Assembly (NCBI GenBank): GCA_036583965.1 | Contig: JAZBQD010000093.1 | Span: 50,867-114,866, forward strand | DNA from: Prunella strophiata | Lineage: Eukaryota > Chordata > Aves > Passeriformes > Prunellidae | Reading direction: 5' to 3' | Length of the DNA stretch: 64,000 nucleotides | Part shown: in pieces, positions 35,090-45,703 of the stretch | How positions within the stretch are numbered: the stretch's first letter is position 1 | Layout: every line of letters begins with the position of its first letter | Program-made: the position numbers and the translations under genes | Notes under the pieces: generated by a model | Seen by the model: only the letters and a program-made list of their open reading frames with translations | What the model was told of the DNA's origin: nothing | The model's database searches: none

Positions 35090-37600
35090 TCAGTTGTTTG
35101 TGCTTTCTTCTTCTGGTGTCCTCTGCTGCTCTTGGATCGGCTGTACCTGTGGCTTGACATTCTTGGCAGGGATCCATCGAAGACCTGCATTTGTTGAGAT
35201 GCATGCAAACCCTCTCCCCCAAGTTACAAGAGGATAGGGTCCTGAAATTTGTCCTGTCTCTGGATCCTTGATGAAGACTGGTGGTCTTTCCTTGAGCTTT
35301 GCTTGACTGGTGTTGCGGAAATGTCTGAAAACTGGTGGTACCTGCTCCATAAAGGAATTATTTAAGAAATTAAAAACATAAATAGCTTTTTTCAGTCTCT
35401 CTATTGTAGAAAGTGCTTCCATCCCTCCTTTTTGCCTTTCCAGGATCATTTTCAGAGATCTGTGAGCTCTTTCTACAATAGATTGACCTGTGGAAGAATG
35501 TGGGATACCTGTGGTGTGTTTGATACCCCAGGTTTTGAAAAACTCCTGCAGTTTGTTAGAGATGTAGGCTGGTCCGTTGTCCGTTTTGACTTCCTGAGGA
35601 ATTCCTAGGGATGCAAATGCTTGTAAGAAATGCTTAATTACATCTCTACTCTTTTCTCCTTGATGTGCAGAAGCAAAAATTGCTCCTGAGAATGTGTCTA
35701 TTGATACATGTATATGTTTGAACCTTGCAAATGACTGATACTGAGTGATGTCAGTTTGCCATATCTGTAGGCTGTTTAAGCCTCGAGGGTTAACTCCTGT
35801 TGCTACTGCTGGTATGGCTAATTTTTGGCAATTTGGGCATGACTGAATAATTGCTTTTGCCTGATTTTGAGAGATGTTAAACATTCTTACCAAAGCAGGT
35901 GCATTTTGATGATAGAAAGCATGGCTCATTCTTGCCTGTTCAACAACATTAGGAAGTGTATTTTGGACTGACATGGCTAACAAATCAGCAATGGCATTGC
36001 CTTCTGCTAAGAAACCTGGAAGGGAAGAATGTGAACGGATCTGCATTACAAAGTAAGGTTCCTGTCGAATGGAAAGAAGGAAAATTAATTTTTTGAGCAA
36101 ACCGTATAGCTGGTCATTGGAAACCTCTTTTAGCAGAGACCCTTCTGCTCTGTCCACCACACCTGCAACATAGAATGAATCTGTTACCAGATTAAAAGGA
36201 AAAGTGAATTTTGAAAATGCCCTTACGACGGCTGCTAACTCTGTTATCTGTGCTGAGCCGTCTACCTCTTCAATATCTGATTCCCATTTTTTGGTCTCTG
36301 GATTTTGCCAAGCAATCACAGATTTTTTAGACTTCCCAGAACCGTCTGTAAAAAATGTGATTGCATCTAGGGGTGTATGACTTTTTAAAGGCTTGTGAAT
36401 TAACTTTAAGGATTAACTTAGTAGCTCATGTTTTGGACAATTGACTGAAATTTTTCCTGTAAAATTCTCTAGGGCAAATTGTATAACTTCTGAAAACTGA
36501 ATTAACCATTCCAAATAGATGGATGTGACAGGCAGAAAGATTTCTGCAAAATCCTTTCCTGCAAGGGAAAACATTCGCGATCTAGCTTTAATAATTAATT
36601 GTGATATAATTTCAGGGCAAGTTGTTATAGTTTTACCCAGCTGACGTGAAAGGAAAACCCATTCTAAGATTATCAGGTGGTCCTTCTTGTCTAGATCCCA
36701 CTGGAATATCAAACCATGGTGCTGTGGGCTTTCTCCTAAAACTGCAAACAAAAAAGTTAGGAAAGTTAGGATTATACTAATGAGCTTGGCATGACTGGAT
36801 GGCTTGTATCTAAAGTATTTTGTGTTTGTTTGTTGAATTTTTGTGGAGAGTTTAAAGTTGTAGTTGCTATAGTTCCAGGGAGGAAGTGTCTGTATTTTTT
36901 CTTTTGCTACAGTGAGTCGTGCATTTTCTGCTGCTGAGATTTGATTTGTTGTTTCTTGCATTAATGCTTGGTCCTTTGCTGCTATCAAAATATCATCCAT
37001 GTAATGCAATATGAGGGAATTTGGGTATTGTGCACGAACTCAGGAGAGTACTTTTGCTACATACCATTGGCATATAGCCGGGCTGTTCCGCATTCCTTGT
37101 GGAAGACAAAGCCAATGATATCTTTTCACAGGAGCCTGTTGATTAATTGTTGGTATTGAAAAGGCGAACCTGGGTGCGTCATCTGGATGCAGGCAAATAC
37201 TGAAAAAACAGTCTTTTAAATCAATAACAGTTAACTTCCAATCCTTTGGAATCATAACAGGAGAGGGTAAACCTGATTGCAGAGATCCCATTTCTTGAAT
37301 GACTTCATTTATTTTTCTGAGATCCTGCAATAATCTCCATTTTCCACTAGTAGGCTTTTTAATTACAAAAACTGGAGTGTTCCAGGGGCTGTTAGTTGGA
37401 GTTAGGTGACCTTTGTTTAACTGTTCCTCTACTAACTGCTCTAATACAGCGAGTTTTTCTTCTGGTAAGGGCCATGGATTAATCCATATAGGCGTGTGGG
37501 ATGTCCATGTGAGTTTTAATGTATTATGTCCATCAATAGCTTTTGTTAGGAATCGGTTTCTAGTCTCAGACCCCATTGTGAAAGAATGTCTCTTCCCCAA
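35090..37600 (-). pseudogene. pol: pol (RT, RNase H, integrase) of class II provirus
   Basis: One reading frame with only two stops: TGA at 37040-37042 and TAA at 36413-36415. The RT part has finger blocks (NTPVFVIKKPTSGKWRLLQDLR), LPQGMRNSP and an intact YMDD (36992-37003). After the palm the thumb/connection appears shorter than usual and I cannot align about 60 residues. RNase H begins near ITFFTDGSGK (about 36330-36360). The integrase is uninterrupted: an HHCC zinc module ending CPNCQ, first Asp in WQTDITQY, second in KTDNGPAY, Glu in GQSIVERAH, and a C-terminal domain to 35090. The ORF starts given by GTG codons are artefacts; no separate start is needed because pol is made by frameshifting. 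Confidence 0.9.
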
Positions 37601-38293
37601 AGAATTATGTCAGCACCTACAATAAATGGTCTTGTAGTGGCAACACGACCTTCGGGTCCCTCAAATGTGACTGAGTGCAAGCTACGGTAGCTTTCACAGT
37701 GACCACCAATACCTGCCAGTTGGTCCAGAGTGGGTACGATGGTCCAGTCCTGTGGCCACTTCGATTTTGATATCAGAGTGACGTCTGCTCCGGTATCTAT
37801 CAGGCCAACGAGGGTGATGGCTTTCCCAAGGTGCTTCAGGACACAGGTCAGTTGAGGCCGCCCGCAGCTGATGTGCCTGGTCCACGCGATGAAAGATGTG
37901 TTGCTCTGTGACTGGCAGGAGAAAAGCTCGTGCTATGGTTAGTCCTTTGGGTAAAAAACATGGAGGGTCTGGACATAAAGCTAACACTGTGATTTCCTGA
38001 GAACAAGTGACAGATAGCACAGTTGGAATGACATAAAAACCTTCTGCATGGGATCTGTTCACTCCCATTATTAAGAACTGACGTGGTTGTGGCTCAGGTC
38101 CCCGCTGTCCTGTGGATATGGTGTGAGCAATGGCAGTTGTTAGTGTTACTGGTTGGGCTGTAGACAGTTCCAGTCTGGTACCTGGGGACATTGTGCTTGG
38201 TAGTCCTGCAAAGATCTGTTGTAGTTCTGTGCTTGGTTGCCTGTAGTGTTCTCTGGCCCATGGTACAGTGGTTCTTGTGTCCTCGCACGCCAC
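37546..38293 (-). pseudogene. pro: pro (dUTPase-like plus protease) of class II provirus
   Basis: Overlaps the end of gag by about 150 bases in the -1 frame, the arrangement used for ribosomal frameshifting in betaretroviruses; no clear slippery heptamer was found. The first part (to about 37840) resembles a degenerate dUTPase-like domain (TGQRGPEPQP, then FLPKGLTIARAFLLP). The protease active site LIDTGADVT lies at 37788-37803 in a different frame, so an indel separates the two. The protease frame ends at 37546 and overlaps the pol frame, again -1. The whole frame pattern is explained by a single indel between the two domains. Confidence 0.75.
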
Positions 38294-40419
38294 TGAGTCG
38301 TGCTCTGCTGTGAGTTTCCCTGAAGAGGATACGAATAGTCCTGTGCTGGGTGAAAACTGTTAATATTTTGATAAGGTCCTCTGTATCCACTGTTTCTGGG
38401 AGCTGGTCTCCTTCTCAGCCTTGGACATTCTCTCTTAAAGTGACCTGTTCTACCACAGGAATAGCATATATCCGTTGGAATCTGTTGGTTTTCAATTGCT
38501 GCCTTAAATGCTGTTAGAGCATCTGTTAGAGTCTGTGTTTGAATCTCTGCAGCTTTTTCCTGCTGTTTTAAACTGTTTTCCTGAGCTGTGGTGATAGCAT
38601 TAGCTAGCACCTCTGCCTGCATTGCTGCTGTATGTTCAGGGGTTCCCAGTCTGTTACATGCATCCACTAGCTGTGTTAGGGTGGGCTCGGGGTCTTGTGG
38701 TAATGCACGCAATACCTTTTTGCAGCTTGGATTTGCATTAGAAATTGCAAGCCGTTTTAGTAGTTCTTGTCTGGCTCGCTCTATTGGAATTTGCTTATCC
38801 AGTACTAATTTTAAACGGTCCAAAAATTTGATATACGGTTCATCCACCCCTTGCTTTATTTCTGTAAAATCTAGCTCTGGTTTGTTGCCATCAGGCACTT
38901 GGAACAGGGCAGTTTTTGCTGCTTCCCGAATATCTTGAAGGATTTGTCTGTTAAGTGTCCTTGCCTGTGTTTGTGGATCTGTGTGGGCTCCTTCCCCTGT
39001 AAGCTGATCTATAGTTATGTTTGCAGTGGCTGGGATTCCTGCATAACCTCTTAAAAGGTCATTTAATAATCGTTTCCATGCTAGTTCCCACAGAGAATAC
39101 TCTGTTGGTGAAAGCAGTGATGTAAAAAATTGTTTTAAATCGTGAGGTGTGAATACATTAGCTGTAAAGGTAGCTTGTAACAAACCTCTGAAATATGCTG
39201 AATCTCTCCCATATAAGCGAGAGGCTTTGCAAATTTCTTTTAATTCTGTGAAACTGACTTGTTCCCAATGTGACCTTCCTGCAGCTGTATATTTCACAGG
39301 AAAAACTTTTAGCTTTGAAGCTATGTTCCATTCTCCTTCCTGGACTGCCTCCTTTCTTACTCCCTGCCAGGTATCTGTTCTTTCCGGTGTACAAAATTCG
39401 TCCTCTGATTTTGAGAGGCTACTCTGGGATATATTTTTGTATTTATTATTTGGAATCGGCTCCGGCACTTCCCCCGATGTGGGCGCCGCCATTTTGGGCA
39501 GCACCTTTTCCGGTAGGTCACATCCGGTTCCCACGCTTGGCAGGCTGTGGGTGTGCCGTCCCGGGGAGGGGGCGGGGCGCAGGGGCAGGGAGGAGGACCT
39601 GGCCCGGCCCACGAAAGGGGCGTGGCCTGCGTCTGACGGGCAGGAGCTGAGTGACGTCAGGGAGCCCTGGGAGCCCGAGGATGGGACCCGCCCACGAAGG
39701 GCAAAGCTTCGCAGCTCTGGAACATGGCGCCCGCCACGTGGAGTGGCAAAATCACAGAGCATGGAATCGGCTTGGCTTTTTTCGGTTTTACTGCCAAGAT
39801 TCACGGATTTTGTGCGTCCGAGACTACTTTTGAGAGGAAATCGAGGGATATTTATCAGGTTAGAGGCATGGGAGGAAAAAGGCTTCAGATTAGCTTGGCC
39901 AGAGCTTATCTGTCCCTTTTGTCACGAGACATGTGGAGAAGCTGGAGGAGGAGGAGGGGGAGGTGAGCCGACCGGTCTAGCTATTTTTTGTCTGCTCTCC
40001 CAAGGTTTTAACCTCTTGGTTTGGGTTGTGGCAGTGATTGTGGTATTTTTGGATTCTCTGTCTCCTCTCTTTTCCCCTTTTTGCAGTCTATATTGTTGTC
40101 CCTCTCTGCTCCGTGGTTTCTGGCTGTTCTTTGCTTCTTTTTCACTTTCTAAAGTTACAAATTGCAACACTGTTCTAAATATTGGACGCAGCTTTAAGCT
40201 TTGCTTTTTATTTCGCTGCACATTATATAATTTCAGTCCGACAGAATCCCAAAACTCTACAGTTAGTGTCTCTGATGTTTCTGGGTTCGGGAGTTCTGCG
40301 AAAACCCATTTTATGAGTCTTTTAAGTTGTTTCTTGCTAAATTTTACATCTTGAATCTCTAACTTATAGTTCAAATAAAAGAAAACATCCTGCTCTTGTC
40401 TAGACAGCTTAAGTCCCAT
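38146..40419 (-). pseudogene. gag: gag of class II provirus, one nonsense codon
   Basis: One frame of 758 codons, beginning MGLKLSRQEQ (myristoylation-type matrix start) and broken only by TGA at 39922-39924. Matrix is 40419 to about 39950, followed by a poly-proline stretch and a linker. Capsid contains YTAAGRSHWEQVSF and the major homology region (QGVDEPYIKFLDRLKL, around 38800-38850). The nucleocapsid shows one zinc knuckle, CYSCGRTGHFKREC, rather than the two common in betaretroviruses. The last stretch is Gln/Pro-rich. The apparent start at 39804 is a GTG, not a true initiation codon. Confidence 0.9.
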
Positions 40420-40780
40420 TTTTCTTACTCACCAAATGATGGATTTCAGAGAAGCTGTCCTTCCTGGTCTTTTTGAAACTCCCGGGTCTGGAAAAGCAGC
40501 TTTGTCTCTCGGTGGCGCAGCCACACCCAGCTGTGTTTGCAGTTCTTTGAACTTGCAGCACGTCTTCCAGCCCGAACCGGTTTCCAGCCCCCTTGCACCG
40601 GCTGTGGGGCTTTGGATCTGAGACTCCCTCTCTCGCCCCAGATCCCCTATCACTTGGGTTTTTTGAGCACCCAAAACCGAAGCCGCAGGCCTGCACTCCA
40701 AAACGCTGGACCAGGGAAAAATTCCTATTTGATGGAGGGCCAATCAAAATTCCCAAACTGTGTCTCTCAATATGAGAAGC

Positions 40781-40799
40781 CACGCTGTTCGGGCTGCCA
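40781..40799 (-). promoter_or_regulatory. Primer binding site, class II provirus
   Basis: On the minus strand TGGCAGCCCGAACAGCG follows the 5' LTR after two bases. It is closest to a lysine-tRNA primer site but has an extra base and end differences, so the tRNA is uncertain. Confidence 0.6.
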
Positions 40800-40801
40800 C
40801 G

Positions 40802-41239
40802 TGTATTATTTAAAAGTCACCCCGAGCCAGATCTTTTAAGCTCTCGGTGAGTTATAATACACCCCCAGATAGCTCAGCTATTTGGTAGAAGGCATAAAAG
40901 AGCAGGGGGCTCTTGCTCATGTTTTGGAAACAAAAAATGTTTAATAAAAGACAAAATAACAAAGAAAAAAGCCGATCTAGGTCAAGCAGGTCTTGCACCT
41001 AGTAAAACACTTTACAAAAGCCGTTAGTTCCTTTGTTGAGCCTGCTTTTATAGTAAATTGTCCAGGAGGGACTTCTTGGCTGTTATCCAATTAGCTGTCC
41101 TTAAATTTAGAGTGAAGTCCCCTTTGTCCTGTAAGGTGTCCCCTTTGTTAGTTGGTGAGAGAAACTTCTGGAGCGTTTCCTTTTTTGGGGGACAAAGGAC
41201 AGGTTTATTACTTCTGCCAATAGGGGGCACATTCCTACA
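40802..41239 (-). repeat. 5' LTR of class II provirus (family U)
   Basis: 438 bp, partner of 34309-34746. Differences I can see are at positions about 21-23, 43-52, 118-124, 164-170 and 209 of the LTR, eight in all. It abuts the CAGGGC duplication at 41240. Confidence 0.93.
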
Positions 41240-41245
41240 CAGGGC

Positions 41246-41782
41246 ATGCGAGAGGCAGTACTGAAGGGGCAAAACATGAGAAAAGTACTTGGGGAATGTC
41301 AGGGAAAAGACAAAACACCCACTGAGTGGTTAGAGAGACTGAGGAAAAGTTTTCAAATGTACTCAGGAACAGATCCAAATACCCCAATCAGGGAAGCCCT
41401 GATAAAAATGCAATTTGTTGCAAAGTCATGGGAAGATATAAGGAGAAAATTAGAGAAAATAGAGGGCTGGCAAGAAAAGGGTTTACAAGAATTGTTTCGA
41501 GAAGCACAGAAGGTTTATATGAGAAGGGACAAGGAGAAACAAAAGGTGCAAGTGAAAGTTTTGGTAGCCACGGTGCAGGAGGCGCAGAAGCAGGAACGGG
41601 TTTAGGATTCTGTAAAACCGGTAAGGAACCATCAAACCCCGAAAAGACAGAACCCTCCCCAAGGAAAATTTTCAAGTAATCAGAGGGGCTTGCCAGAATG
41701 TTTTTACTGTAAACAGAAAGGACACCTAAAGAGAGAATGTAAGAGGAGGATGAAAGATGAGAGGATGTTTCAGGAAGATTAG
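41246..41782 (+). pseudogene. gag: gag, capsid C-terminus and nucleocapsid (class I provirus), ending in amber
   Basis: Resumes the gag of the outer provirus. The frame shows a capsid C-terminal domain (TPTEWLERLRKSFQMYSG, then REALIKMQFVAKSWEDIRRKL) and one zinc knuckle CFYCKQKGHLKREC (41699-41740). An extra TAG lies at 41603-41605. The gag stop is TAG at 41780-41782 and pol continues in the same frame right after it, the gammaretroviral read-through layout. One zinc knuckle is also the gamma number. Confidence 0.88.
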
Positions 41783-44700
41783 AGGTGTCAGGGGCTTTTT
41801 AACTTAGAGTCCCATACATCGAGAGAGCCCTTGATAAAATTAAAAATAGGACCCCAAAAGCAAGAATTAATATTTTTAGTAGATTCAGAAGCTGAGCGAA
41901 GCACAGTTCAGCAATTGCCCCTAGGGTGTGCGAAGATTAAAGATACTATGTTGGTAAGTGGGGCAAAAGGAGAAACTTTTAAGGTATCTTTTATCAAAGA
42001 TGTGGAAGTAGAGTCTGAAACTAGGTTTTATTTGGGAAATTTGCTACTGGTTGAAGAGGTGGGTTATAATTTACGAGGGAGAGATCTGATGGTGGCTCTA
42101 GGAATAAGTCTAATTGCACAGGAATCACAACTTATGGTGAGTTTATATAAGTTAACCACGGAAGATGAGAATAAAATAGACCCAAAAGTATGGCATACTC
42201 AAGGGGAAGCAGGGAAGTTCGAAATGGAGCCAATACATATTGAGATTGAGAGGCCAGAGAACCCGATCCAGGTCAAGCAATATCCTCTTCCTTTAGAAGG
42301 GAGGAGGGGTTTGAAGTCAGTAATAGAGGAATTAATAAAAAGAGGAACTCAGGAACCTTGCATGTCCAGACACAACACCCCTATTCTGGCAGTACGAAAG
42401 ACTGATGGTAGCTACAGGCTGGTACAAGATTTGAGAGCCGTAAACAGGAGAACTAAGACACTGTTTTCTATGGTCTCAAATCCTTACACTCTGCTAAATA
42501 ATCTTTCTCCTGAGGATACCTGGTACAGTGTGATTGATTTGAAGGATGCTTTTTGGACCTGCCCTTTGGCAGAAGATAGTAGAAATATATTTGCATTTCA
42601 ATGGGAGGACCCAGATACGAATAGAGAGCAACAATTAAGGTGGACATCCTTGCCTCAAGGGTTTGTGGACTCACCGAACCTGTTTGGTCAAGCTGTCGAA
42701 CAGTTGTTAAATCAGTTTGTGCCTATAAAAGGAACAAAGTTGCTACAGTTCGTATATGATTTACTAGTAGCTGGTCCAAGGGAAAAAGAGGTAAGGACAA
42801 GTACTATAGCATTATTAAATTTCTTGGGGACTAAAGGACTAAAGGCTTCAAAATCAAAACTACAATTCACTGAGCCCGAAGTAAAATATCTAGGGCATTG
42901 GTTAACAAAAGGGAAGAAGAGATTAGACCCTGAAAGGATAGCAGGAATCATCACTCTACCCTCCCCACAGATGAAAAGAGAGATCAGACAATTATCAGGT
43001 CTATTGGGGTGTTGTAGACAATGGATTGAAGGCTATAGTGAGAAGGTAAAATTCCTATATGAGAAACTTACTACGAATAGGCTAAAATGGACAGAACAAG
43101 ATGAGGCAGGATACAAAGAATTAAAAGAAACACTTGTAGTAGCCCCAGTGTTAAGTCTCCCAGATGCAAAAAGGCCATTCCAGTTATTTGTGGATGTAAG
43201 TAGTCATACTTCTCATGGGGTATTAACACAGGCCTGGGCAGGTGCTAAGAAACCAGTAGGATATGTGTCAAAACTTCTGGACCCGGTGGGATCGCCCACC
43301 TGTTTACAAGCCATAGTGGCAGTAGCGTTGCTGGTGGAAGAAGCTAAAAAGGTAACCTTTGGTGCTCCTTTGGTGGTTTTTACCCCTCATAAGGTGAGGA
43401 GTATTCTATAACAGAAAGCAGATAAGTGTCTCACGGATGCTAGGCTTTTGAAATATGAAGCTGTATTGATTCATTCACATGAGCTGGAATTAAAAACAGC
43501 CACTACACAATAGCCAGCTCAGTTTCTGTTTGGAGAGCCTTCAGAGGGACCTATGCATGATTGTGCTGAGGTGGTGGAACTGCAGATGAAAATTAGACTG
43601 GATTTAGAAGAGGAAGAATTAGAAGAAGGGGGGAAATGTTTTGTGGATGGATCAGCGAGAGTGGTGGAAGGAAAAGGAAAGTCGGGATATGCAATTATAG
43701 ATAGAAAAACGGGAGAAGTAGTAGAGTCAGGACCTCTGAGCGCAAGTTGGTCAGCACAAGCATGTGAACTATACGCAGTATTAAGAGCCTTAAAAAGATT
43801 GAAAGGGAAAAAAAGAACGATCTTCACAGACTCAAAATATGCGTTTGGAGTGGTACATACCTTTGGGAAAATTTGGGAAAAAAGGGGACTAATTACTACT
43901 CAAGGGCAAGGGTTAGTCCATGTTGAAATTATAAGACAAATCCTAAAGGCTGTCAGAGAGCCCAAAGCGATCTCAATTGTACATGTGAAAGGACATCAGG
44001 CAGAAATACAATTTAGAACTAGAGGAAACAATTTGGCAGATCAAGAAGCTAAGAGAGCAGCTTTACTAAAGGTAAGTATCCTGGGGATTGAGGGAAGCGA
44101 GGTACCCGAATACCCCTCGTATCCCTCCCAGAAAGAAATCGAGGGATACAAGAAAATAGGAGGAAAACTGGAAGAAGGTAAGTGGAAATTACCAGATGGG
44201 AGGGAATTGCTATCTAAAGAATATACCAGAAAAGTTTTAAGGCGATTACATCAACAAACTCACTGGGGAGCCCAGGGTCTTGCAGAACAATTTTTGAGAT
44301 TTTTTGGATGTAAGGGAATTTATGAATTGGCAAAACAAGAGGTACAAGGATGTATGATTTGCCAAAAAGTTAATCGGGCCAGGCCACGACAAATAACACT
44401 AGGAAGTCACCCAATAGCCTATTGTCCTTTTGAAAGGATACAAGTCAACTTCACCGAATTACCCAAGGTTGGGAGGCATAAATTTCTATTAGTAATAGTT
44501 GATAGGTTAACTCATTGGGTAGAAGCCTTCCTGAGCTCTAGGGCTACAGCCTGAACAGTATCAAAAGTCCTACTGGAGGAAATTATACCCCGATATGGGG
44601 TAGTAAATTATATAGACTCAGACCAAGGTACACACTTTACCTCCAAAATTGTTAAGCAATTAACGGAAGCTTTAGGGATCCGGTAGGAGCACCATACCCC

Positions 44701-45259
44701 ATGGCATCCCCAAAGCTCGGGACAGGTTGAAAGAATGAACCAAACATTAAAAGCACAATTGTCAAAGCTAATGATAGAAACAAAAATGTCATGGTTAAAA
44801 TGCCTCCCCCTTGCTCTACTAAATATCAGAACTATGCCTCATTCTGAAGCAGGGGTATCACCATTTGAAATGCTGTATGGAATGCCATATAATCACAGAG
44901 TGCCGGTGGGACACCCTAAGATAGAAGATGGGCAAATACGGCCTTATTTAATAGAAATGAATAAGAATCTGCAAGAATTGCAAAAGCAAGGAATAATGGC
45001 ACAGAACACACCTTTGGGATTCACCATACACAACATACAACCAGGAAATAAAGTACTAATCAAAACTTGGAAAGAAATTCCTCTCTCCCCTCACTGGGAA
45101 GGCCCTTTTCTTGTCCTTTTGACTACAGACACAGCAATTCGAACAGCAGAAAAAGGCTGGACACATGCATCCCAGGTGAAAAAGATCAAACACCGGGAAG
45201 AGACATTGGAGTGGAAAGTTACTTCTCCCCATGGAGATAAAGTTAGGCTGACAGCGTAA
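41783..45259 (+). pseudogene. pol: pol (protease, RT, RNase H, integrase) of class I provirus
   Basis: A single frame with stops at 43409, 43511, 44552 and 44684. The protease site reads FLVDSEAERS where DTG is expected. RT has LVQDLRAVNRR, VIDLKDAF and SLPQGFVDSP; the catalytic YVDD is FVYD (first Asp replaced by Tyr). RNase H has FVDGSAR, FTDSKYAFG and HVKGHQ. The integrase has an H-H-C-C module (LHQQTHWG to CMICQ), QVNFTE where the first catalytic residue should be Asp, DSDQGTHF, GQVERMNQ with the Glu, and a C-terminal WEGPF domain of the gammaretroviral type. So three catalytic centres are damaged besides the stops. Confidence 0.92.
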
Positions 45260-45703
45260 ATGACCAGGAGAGATCAGATAAGTTGTGAAATAACTGACTG
45301 TGAATGTTACCCATTTATCCATTTTAAATGCGAATACTGTAACGAGATTTGGGTTACACATTGTAAAAAGGGGTATAGGCCTAAGGGCTTATGCACAAAG
45401 TGTCTGGAGGATGAACAATATCTGACTAGCCGTATCTTAGAACTCGCTACTAGTCTGAGCATAATAGAATTGGACTCCTGGGAGTGGTATCAATTGTTTA
45501 AACATGGTATAAAGGGAAAATTAGATTCAAAGGCTGAAATTCTAGCAGTCAAGTACAGAAAATCTAATAAAGTACCCTGCATAGCAGATACGGTTAAGTC
45601 ATCTAGGTGGGGCACCTTTAAGAGGAAGTATGCAGCTCAGTCTGATTTTAGAACCCCGGAAGAATACCCTTGCTGCCGAGAAGATTGTTTACCTCCCCGC
45701 TAG
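45260..45703 (+). CDS. Cysteine-rich ORF between pol and env, function unknown
   Basis: A 147-residue frame with ATG directly after the pol stop (TAAATG). It is open, although the surrounding provirus has many stops. The N-terminal third is rich in cysteine with two CxxC pairs (CEYC at about residue 24 and CTKC at about 45) plus DCEC and an HC, which could bind zinc. The middle is helical-looking (LTSRILELATSLSIIELD) and the C-terminus is basic with a YPCC ending. There is no signal peptide or hydrophobic segment, so it is not an obvious env N-terminus. I do not recognise the family. It could be an accessory protein, a captured gene or a chance frame; whether it is expressed is unknown. Confidence 0.45.
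   Translation: MTRRDQISCEITDCECYPFIHFKCEYCNEIWVTHCKKGYRPKGLCTKCLEDEQYLTSRILELATSLSIIELDSWEWYQLFKHGIKGKLDSKAEILAVKYRKSNKVPCIADTVKSSRWGTFKRKYAAQSDFRTPEEYPCCREDCLPPR

Larger units (their letters stand above)
34309..41239 (-). mobile_element. Class II (beta-like) provirus without env, TSD CAGGGC
   Basis: Two 438-bp LTRs in the same orientation bound 6 kb of gag-pro-pol on the minus strand. The left outer flank CAGGGC (34303-34308) equals the right outer flank (41240-41245), which proves they are one insertion. gag of the host provirus resumes exactly after it. LTR comparison by eye shows about 8 differences in 438 positions (about 1.8%), so it is much younger than its surroundings. After pol comes only a short untranslated stretch and the 3' LTR; env is absent. 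gag has one stop, pro one frameshift and pol two stops. Confidence 0.95.

Noticed and set aside
39149..40354. 401-codon plus-strand ORF
   Set aside because: It is antisense to the gag of the class II provirus, has no recognisable domain and owes its length to the codon composition of gag. An antisense gene cannot be excluded but nothing supports it.
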